From: a virus
Length of the DNA: 27,019 nt
Virus record (IMG/VR): IMGVR_UViG_3300032069_000855
Span: 1-27,019 of that record
Direction: 5' to 3' (one strand)
The translations under genes and the position numbers were made by a program. The notes under the pieces are model-generated. The model searched no databases, was not told the origin of the DNA, and worked only from the letters and a program-made list of their open reading frames with translations. Below, piece by piece: positions 22,357 to 27,019 of this stretch (within the stretch, counting starts at the first letter, position 1; every line of letters starts with the position of its first letter).

Positions 22357-22653
22357 CTAGGCTCTCGCCTTCCGCTGTTGATATTGCTCTCGCTTTGCTG
22401 CCGCCACCCTAAAAGCTTCCATCTTCTCTACAGCCTCGGCGGAGAGCTCCACCTCCGGCCAACGGTCGAGAATGGCCAGGTTCCGCAAGGTGAGTGGCCC
22501 GCACCACTGCTGCCGGTCCCGATTCCATTTGAATCTCATCCCCTCAAATCCCAGGGCCTTGCACCTGTGGCGAGTCTTGCCGCTGACGATTATAGAGAGA
22601 TCACGAACGGCCACAAAAATAACGGGGAGGGTCTTAAGCAGTGGCGGTTGCAT
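22357..22653 (-). CDS. Small protein with DUF5710-like motif
   Basis: A 98-residue protein. The segment RHRCKALGFEGMRFKWNRDR followed by QQWCGP resembles the 'KALGARWDxxxxxWYVP' pattern of DUF5710-type modules, often found in conjugative and viral DNA-handling proteins. The C-terminus is a charged helix. GGAGG lies 9 bases before the ATG, and the gene starts 20 bases inside the end of the ArdC-like gene. The domain match is weak and short. Confidence 0.55.
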   Translation of the reverse strand: MQPPLLKTLPVIFVAVRDLSIIVSGKTRHRCKALGFEGMRFKWNRDRQQWCGPLTLRNLAILDRWPEVELSAEAVEKMEAFRVAAAKREQYQQRKARA

Positions 22654-23494
22654 GCCCTTTTACCTCCGAAAGCTTGCCGCTCATTACGAATTCCACGGCG
22701 TCCTTGGCCTGCTTGCTGGCCTTCAGGACCCACTTAGGATTATTCTGGAGATGCTGGATCCAGGACTGAATATAGGCGGCGGAGTTCTGCAGGGTCTCGG
22801 ATGTATCGAGGGCTGCAATCTGGCAGAAGAAGGCGGCACCCATCTCGGCGGTTAGCTCCTCTTGGCTCCTTACGTCTTTGCCTACGTGATAGTTTCTGAT
22901 GGTGTCCCGGCCCAGCCTCCCAGCTCCTCCTGTCCAGTGAGTCAGCTCATGGAAGGCCGTAGCGTAATAAGCCTCGCTGCTCTCGAACTGGTCGAGCATG
23001 GGCAGATAAATCTTATCGCTATGCGGGCAGTAGTAAGCCTGCTCGGTGTCGATATCGATGCATGGGTTAGGCCTCCTTAGGAGCTCTTCAGCGCTCTGGA
23101 TCTGCTGATTATCCCTCTCCGGTGGATTCTTCTCCGGCAAGCCTTTTGTCTGGCACCAGTTGAAGACGGTGTAATATTTGAGGAAGCTTAGGACCTTAAA
23201 GGAGACCTCGCCCCTTTCGTTTTGCTCCTCCTTTACAATGCGGTCCACAAAAACGATGGGCTGGCCCTTCTCACCGGCCTTGATAGCTCCTCCCATCTTC
23301 TGAGCCTGCCGGAAGGTAAGCCAGTAGGGGCTCTCGTAATTCGATTGCAGGAGAATTGTATTGATTCCCTGGTATTCTTTGTTGGTAGCGTAAGATGCCG
23401 GGCCATTGATGGACCACGGCCGGCGCCAGGGAATTATGCCTTCCTCCAGTTGCTTTAGAATCTGGTCGGTCACGACCTTGAAGACGTCCTTCAT
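22634..23494 (-). CDS. ArdC-like antirestriction / ssDNA-binding metallopeptidase
   Basis: A 286-residue protein. Residues 1-115 match the ArdC N-terminal ssDNA-binding domain (DUF1738): LEEGIIPWRRPW, YQGINTILL, YWLTFRQAQKMGGAIKAGEK, then PIVF. Residues 140-280 are a zincin-like peptidase (MPTase-PolyVal type) with active-site FHELTHWTGG (H182-E-x-x-H186) and a downstream EELTAEMGAAFF whose E217 is a likely third zinc ligand. ArdC-type proteins protect incoming DNA against restriction on plasmids and phages. GAGGAGG sits just before the ATG. It stands in an early operon with small accessory genes, as expected for anti-defence functions. Confidence 0.85.
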   Translation of the reverse strand: MKDVFKVVTDQILKQLEEGIIPWRRPWSINGPASYATNKEYQGINTILLQSNYESPYWLTFRQAQKMGGAIKAGEKGQPIVFVDRIVKEEQNERGEVSFKVLSFLKYYTVFNWCQTKGLPEKNPPERDNQQIQSAEELLRRPNPCIDIDTEQAYYCPHSDKIYLPMLDQFESSEAYYATAFHELTHWTGGAGRLGRDTIRNYHVGKDVRSQEELTAEMGAAFFCQIAALDTSETLQNSAAYIQSWIQHLQNNPKWVLKASKQAKDAVEFVMSGKLSEVKGHATATA

Positions 23495-23496
23495 CT

Positions 23497-23628
23497 TCAG
23501 GCCTCCTCAAATCCCAGGGATTGAAGCTCTCCCAGGACGTGATATTCAAGCTGCTGCGCTATGCTTTCCTGTTGCGAAATGGGAAGCTTGAGAGCCTCCC
23601 TGAGGATCGTTTCGGCGTCCATTTGCAT
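23497..23628 (-). CDS. 43-residue helical protein, addiction-module-like
   Basis: A short gene whose ATG at 23628 overlaps the stop of the preceding gene (TGATG) and which ends 2 bases before the ArdC-like ATG. The sequence DAETILREALKLPISQQESI then AQQLEYHVL follows the pattern of the small 'putative addiction module component' family (EALxLPxxxRxxLAxxLLxSL). No partner toxin is visible, so it may simply be a small accessory protein. Tight coupling on both sides supports that it is translated. Confidence 0.62.
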   Translation of the reverse strand: MQMDAETILREALKLPISQQESIAQQLEYHVLGELQSLGFEEA

Positions 23629-24389
23629 CACCAGCATGAATTAATTTGCATGCCCGGCGGTGCAATGGCCTTGGCCTCTGCAAGCATCGCCTGTATCTGC
23701 TTATTTTCTTCGTCCGAGAGCGTGTCGCAGTACTGCAGCCTAAGGCTGATGGATTGGATACCGCTATGCTTGATTTTTACACTCTCAAGAAAGGGATATC
23801 GGCCGTCCCCCAGCTGGCCTGCTATCTTTTGGCCAAGATCGCGGAGTTCGGCCCGGCTCAGGTCCCGCGGTTCGGCTGCCTGTGCCTTTCTCTCTGCCCT
23901 GATCTGCTCGATTATAGCCTTGTTATGGGCTGCCTGCTCCGGGAAGGCGTCTGCGTAATGGCGGCAGTAGCCCACGTCGTAGCGCTGCATCGAGTAATAC
24001 CATCCTTTGCAGGTGCAGCCCTGCTGCTCTGTCACGCGATAGTAGAATTGCTCCGTGCTGGAGAGTATCAGGACTATCCTCTCGTAGATCGTCTCTGGCA
24101 TCTCGATTTTTTGGGGCCTTACCTGGGTAGGCCTGCCGGTGAGAATCTCCACTAGAGCCTGTACCACCCTGGCCTCGTACTTTCCCTCTCCTTGGAGCTG
24201 AGGGATGGGCAGCTTGGCGGCCTGCTCTTTCATCCTCTCGGCTTCGGCCTTGCACGGCGCTGCAATCTCCTCAGCGTGCGCGGCGATTGCGCTATTCTGC
24301 TGTAGTTGTCGCTGCCACCTGGCCTCCTCGCGGGCCTTTTTGGCGTAGCGGGCGGCTCTTTTCTCTGCTGTGGTTCGTGGTTCTTGCAT
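23628..24389 (-). CDS. SWIM zinc-finger protein, unknown function
   Basis: A 253-residue protein. Residues 125-144 form a SWIM-type finger, C-x-C-x14-C-x-H (GCTCKGW .. GYCRHYADA), a module that binds DNA or protein in many archaeal and mobile-element proteins. The N-terminus is a long basic/Ala-rich helix (KRAARYAKKAREEARWQRQ). The ATG at 24389 is chosen over an in-frame start 21 codons upstream because GGGAGG lies 8 bases before it and a TATA box sits at 24424-24432. It is the first gene of the leftward operon that includes the ArdC-like protein. Confidence 0.68.
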   Translation of the reverse strand: MQEPRTTAEKRAARYAKKAREEARWQRQLQQNSAIAAHAEEIAAPCKAEAERMKEQAAKLPIPQLQGEGKYEARVVQALVEILTGRPTQVRPQKIEMPETIYERIVLILSSTEQFYYRVTEQQGCTCKGWYYSMQRYDVGYCRHYADAFPEQAAHNKAIIEQIRAERKAQAAEPRDLSRAELRDLGQKIAGQLGDGRYPFLESVKIKHSGIQSISLRLQYCDTLSDEENKQIQAMLAEAKAIAPPGMQINSCW

Positions 24390-24423
24390 TTTGAAAACCT
24401 CCCAATAGAATAGAGGATCTCCG

Positions 24424-24432
24424 GTTATATAA
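24424..24432 (-). promoter_or_regulatory. TATA box of the early leftward operon
   Basis: On the minus strand ATTATATAAC lies about 26 bases before the predicted transcription start near 24402, giving a short leader of about 12 bases that begins at the GGGAGG ribosome site of the SWIM-finger gene. Confidence 0.6.
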
Positions 24433-24528
24433 TGTTGTCGCTTACGTTGCATGATGTTGCTATCGATGGCGGCTAAATAGCCTGTTTTCAGGTCCAGAAG
24501 GTCAACTTTTCCGGCCTAATCCGGTGTT

Positions 24529-24642
24529 ATGCGCGACGACATTATGCAATCGTTCGCGAACCGCACCGAAGAGGGCCGAGAAGATGCAATAAAAAAACTT
24601 ACAACGTTTAGGCCCAGGTCCTCGAAAATAGTTCTATCCTAA
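24529..24642 (+). pseudogene. Possible small ORF disrupted by the IS element
   Basis: A 37-residue frame (MRDDIMQSFANRTEEGREDA and on) runs into the IS left end. With the IS and one target copy removed, it would continue SGEKLFG and stop after 43 residues. There is no clear ribosome site. It is reported because an insertion in it could have inactivated a small gene, but the frame may be chance. Confidence 0.25.
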
Positions 24643-24696
24643 GCTCCCCATAATTTAGGCATATTAAAATAATTTTCGTTATCTCCGACCGAAATC

Positions 24697-24704
24697 TATA
24701 AATA
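24697..24704 (+). promoter_or_regulatory. Transposase TATA box
   Basis: TATAAATA lies about 27 bases before the ATG at 24728, so transcription should start at that ATG (leaderless mRNA). Confidence 0.55.
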
Positions 24705-24727
24705 GTATGATGTGCCTAAATATGCAT

Positions 24728-26269
24728 ATGAAATCATTTACTAGAATCAAGAAGATAAATGGCCAGGAATACATCTACGAGATTACACCCTATTATGACA
24801 AAGAGAAGAAGCAAATTCGCCAGAAAAGTAAGTACCTCGGCAAGAATGTCAACGGAGTTCCAGTCAGAATGCGCTCCAAGGACCAAATTCCAAAGAAAGT
24901 TCTGTCGCATGGCGAATTTGTTCCCCTCAAAAAGATCGCAGAGGACCTTGAGCTGGAAAAGATTCTCACTGATGTCCTACCCAGCAAGGAAGTCTGGCCT
25001 GTCTTGACCCTGGCGATGAATTATGCCATACGTCCCAGAGCACTAACCCATATCCAGAGCTGGTATGAAGGCACAGTTTTGGCTGAGAGCCATCCTGATC
25101 TTCCCATCTCCTCCCAGAGCCTCTCTAGATTGCTAAGCCGTATCGGTGAGAGCACTGCGAATCTGGAATTTTCTCGCGGACTCATCCAACGAATATCCAC
25201 ATGCAGCACACTGGTCTATGACATAACTTCCATGTCATCTTACTCTCAGAGCATTAACCTCTTGGAGTACGGTTACAATCGCGATGGCCTCGATCTTCCT
25301 CAGATCAACCTGTCCCTTATTGTGGATAAGGATCTCGGCATACCGGTGATGTATGATCTTTATCCCGGAAGCATATCGGATGTCACCACCCTTAAGAATA
25401 CAGTCAAGAAAATAGAGGCTCAAGGCGTTCGAAATTATACCCTAATCTTGGATCGAGGTTTCTTCTCAACCGCAAATATCGAGGAGATGGTATCTGCCGA
25501 CTTATCATTCATCATTCCGCCAACAAGTACTCTCAAGAACGTCAAAGAAGCCATATCCTCCATTCATAGCAGCATCGATGATCCTGAGCACCTGAAGCTC
25601 TACGAGAAAGAACCGTTATTTGTCATGCCCGTGAACATCGAAGTTGGGGAAAACAAGCTGAAAGGATATGCATATTACGATCAGAAGCGAGAGCAGCAGG
25701 AGAGAAACACCTTCTATAAGCGGTTGTACGATTTGATGGAGGTGCTTAAGGCCAAGAACCTGAAGCCCTGGATGAATCCAGGAGAGGTTTTCAGGGAGAC
25801 TGCAAAGAGGGATGCCAAGTTCATCGAATGGAAGGCGCCTAACGGCAGGTTTGAGGTCTCTCTCAGGAAAAATGCAGTCTCTCAGGCCGTTAATAAAATG
25901 GGAAAGTTCATTCTGCTGTATCGGGGCGAGTTTTCCTGGATGGAGTGTCTTGCGCTTTACAGAAGCAAGGACATCGTCGAGAAAGGATTCGACGTGTTGA
26001 AGAATGACATTGAACTGATGCCGGCAAACCTGAGGACCGACAGCAGTCTAAGGGGATACCTGTTCGTCGCGTTCCTTGCTTTGATCTTAAGGATGAAGCT
26101 GATGAGGTTGATGATCGAGGCAGAGCTGAATAAAAAGTACTCAGTGGAAGGACTGCTCACTGAGCTTGAAAAGATCAAGATTATGATCTTGCCGGATGGC
26201 GAGAAGATCACCACTGAGATTACCAAGAAACAGCGCGAAATCCTGGACGCACTTCATATGTGTGCCTAA
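24728..26269 (+). CDS. IS1634-family DDE transposase
   Basis: A 513-residue protein with the family N-terminus (FTRIKKINGQEYIYEITPYY, a DNA-binding region) and an RNase-H-like catalytic core. The candidate acidic triad is D165 in VYDITSMSSYS, D242 in LDRGFFS and E418 in the YREK-like segment RSKDIVEKGFDVLK, which keeps E followed by K seven residues later. It cuts and joins the element's inverted ends. I chose the ATG at 24728 because of the TATA spacing; ATGs at 24707, 24710 and 24722 are also in frame. The stop codon lies inside the right inverted repeat. It appears intact. Confidence 0.88.
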   Translation: MKSFTRIKKINGQEYIYEITPYYDKEKKQIRQKSKYLGKNVNGVPVRMRSKDQIPKKVLSHGEFVPLKKIAEDLELEKILTDVLPSKEVWPVLTLAMNYAIRPRALTHIQSWYEGTVLAESHPDLPISSQSLSRLLSRIGESTANLEFSRGLIQRISTCSTLVYDITSMSSYSQSINLLEYGYNRDGLDLPQINLSLIVDKDLGIPVMYDLYPGSISDVTTLKNTVKKIEAQGVRNYTLILDRGFFSTANIEEMVSADLSFIIPPTSTLKNVKEAISSIHSSIDDPEHLKLYEKEPLFVMPVNIEVGENKLKGYAYYDQKREQQERNTFYKRLYDLMEVLKAKNLKPWMNPGEVFRETAKRDAKFIEWKAPNGRFEVSLRKNAVSQAVNKMGKFILLYRGEFSWMECLALYRSKDIVEKGFDVLKNDIELMPANLRTDSSLRGYLFVAFLALILRMKLMRLMIEAELNKKYSVEGLLTELEKIKIMILPDGEKITTEITKKQREILDALHMCA

Positions 26270-26389
26270 ATGCAGGGGAGGTCAGGCTCTATCTGGTGAA
26301 AAGCTTTTCGGATGACAAGGAAAACAGGTAAATAGCTTCCGCTCAAAGGCGGATATGCATCATGCGATGGGCAAGATCGCGATGCAGAA

Positions 26390-26578
26390 CTAAGCGGGAA
26401 TGGGTTCAAGAGCGTTGGCCATTTGAGGGTTTCCGCTCTTCCCATTTTCCATTAATATTTTCCTGACCGTGAGTTCTACCAAGTCTCCCTCCTTGATCAT
26501 CAAAGTCTCTCTGATGACAGGGGGGATAGTTACCCTACCCTGCTTGTCGACTTTCGCAGGCGCAGTCATTTCGCGCAT
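26390..26578 (-). CDS. AbrB/SpoVT-domain regulator (MazE-like antitoxin type)
   Basis: A 62-residue protein with a full swapped-hairpin AbrB domain: AKVDKQGRVTIPPVIRETLM then IKEGDLVELTVRKI. Dimers of this domain bind DNA as transition-state regulators or antitoxins. No toxin gene lies next to it in the window. A TATA box (GTATATAA on the minus strand, 26602-26609, preceded by an A-rich BRE) is 24-31 bases before the ATG, so the mRNA is expected to be leaderless. The short polar C-terminal tail has no motif. Confidence 0.82.
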   Translation of the reverse strand: MREMTAPAKVDKQGRVTIPPVIRETLMIKEGDLVELTVRKILMENGKSGNPQMANALEPIPA

Positions 26579-26601
26579 GCTTTATACTATTCATGGTGAC
26601 C

Positions 26602-26609
26602 TTATATAC
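26602..26609 (-). promoter_or_regulatory. BRE/TATA promoter of the AbrB-type gene
   Basis: CGAAAA-GTATATAA on the minus strand, centred about 27 bases before the ATG at 26578, is close to the archaeal BRE/TATA consensus. Confidence 0.6.
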
Positions 26610-26650
26610 TTTTCGGCTATATCATTCTGAATAATATGATTTAGCATAAA

Positions 26651-26660
26651 CAATATATAC
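26651..26660 (+). promoter_or_regulatory. TATA box of the rightmost gene
   Basis: CAATATATAC lies about 26 bases before the expected transcription start near 26681, leaving a leader of about 18 bases that contains the GGAGG ribosome site at 26684-26688. Confidence 0.5.
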
Positions 26661-26698
26661 ATGGCATGATCTAAGCTAGATTTGGAGGCTAACGAGAC

Positions 26699-27019
26699 AT
26701 GACTGCAGCAATCCAAACCGTGTCCCAGGTCGGGCAGATCAGGCACCTCGAAATCACTATGCCCAACGGAGACACCCGGCATATGTCAGTCGAGCAGACC
26801 CCAGGCGGCTACCGGCTTCCCTTTGCCACCCTCGTCAACATGTGGAACCTCTACAGCCATATGCAGGGCAGGACCTACCTAACGGTCGAGGCCTTCCTGG
26901 ACGACGCCCACCCCGGCTGGCAGAGCTGGAGGGAGGAGGTGCGGCTCCCGGTCATGACCAATGCCCAGGAGACGGCAGTCGTGAAGGCGGCCCTGAGGGG
27001 CGCCGGCATCCGGCCCAAG
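26699..27019 (+). CDS. Unknown protein, 5' part only (runs off the window)
   Basis: An open frame of 107 codons from ATG 26699 to the window end with no stop. GGAGG at 26684-26688 is 10 bases before the ATG. The visible part (RHLEITMPNGDTRHMSVEQT, then PGGYRLPFATLVNMWNLYSH and a WQSWREEVRLPV segment) is soluble, with no signal peptide or membrane helix. Strong ribosome site, promoter and codon use support a real gene. The family is not recognised, and it is unclear whether it belongs to the provirus or the host. Confidence 0.72.
   Translation, partial: MTAAIQTVSQVGQIRHLEITMPNGDTRHMSVEQTPGGYRLPFATLVNMWNLYSHMQGRTYLTVEAFLDDAHPGWQSWREEVRLPVMTNAQETAVVKAALRGAGIRPK

Larger units (their letters stand above)
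24639..26287 (+). mobile_element. IS1634-type insertion sequence
   Basis: An element of about 1649 bp with imperfect inverted ends: left CCCCATAATTTAGGCAT (24646-24662) and right GTGCCTAAATGCAGGGG (26262-26278), 13 of 17 matching, with similarity extending outward to CCT/AGG. It is flanked by the direct repeat TCTATC (24633-24638 and 26288-26293), the size expected for this family. The exact outer ends are uncertain by 1-2 bases. It carries one intact transposase, so it may be recent and active. It is less GC-rich than the viral genes around it. Confidence 0.82.

Noticed and set aside
24622-24637. A third copy of CGAAAATAGTTCTAT next to the IS left end, like the arm of the 44-bp operator
   Set aside because: Only one half-site, no partner arm on either side of the IS, and a 15-base match is close to chance expectation in 27 kb.
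1-27019. CRISPR array, tRNA or rRNA genes, integrase and attachment sites
   Set aside because: Looked for regular spaced repeats, cloverleaf-like sequences and tyrosine or serine recombinase motifs; none seen. The only recombinase is the IS transposase.

Overview
The window looks like part of an integrated tailed virus (provirus, Caudoviricetes type) in a methanogenic archaeon, most likely of the Methanothrix/Methanosarcina group. The archaeal signs are TATA/BRE promoters placed about 26 bases before leaderless starts, an AbrB-type regulator, an IS1634-type transposase of the kind common in these methanogens, and Ig-like surface repeats. The host assignment is inference; no rRNA, tRNA or host metabolic gene is present. 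No integrase and no attachment site were seen, so the provirus ends are not defined here.

Positions 1-16873 are one long leftward late operon with tight spacing and many 4-base start/stop overlaps. In transcription order it encodes a small protein of unknown function, an exported protein, a 34-residue membrane peptide, a small Cys-containing protein, small terminase, large terminase (split by one in-frame TGA), portal, a 1037-residue multi-enzyme polyprotein, a scaffold-like protein, a capsid decoration protein, the HK97-type major capsid protein, a head-tail connector, a holin, a helical protein, a kelch/Ala-rich fibre, two small tail or baseplate proteins, and a tail-terminator-like protein fused to Ig-like repeats. 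The remaining tail genes probably lie left of the window.

The most striking item is the polyprotein at 8853-11966. It joins a nucleotidyltransferase-like segment, an ATP-dependent DNA ligase, a uracil-DNA-glycosylase-like domain, a LigD-type 3'-phosphoesterase domain and a C-terminal XkdF-type prohead protease. It sits exactly between portal and scaffold/capsid. It could be a DNA repair kit built into the procapsid, released by its own protease and possibly delivered with the genome.

Positions 16874-24640 hold early and regulatory genes. There are two leftward clusters. One (18960-17310) has zinc-ribbon proteins and small unknowns. The other (24389-21810) has a SWIM-finger protein, an ArdC-like antirestriction metallopeptidase and small proteins. 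Between them are one rightward coiled-coil/winged-helix gene (19460-20314), a small winged-helix gene, and several non-coding elements: a pair of 44-bp inverted repeats over two promoters, four palindromes AAGGAACA-N3-TGTTCCTT between convergent genes, and several strong RNA-type hairpins.

At the right, an IS1634-type element (24639-26287) with inverted ends and a 6-bp target duplication is inserted. Beyond it lie an AbrB-family regulator and the start of an unknown gene that runs off the window.
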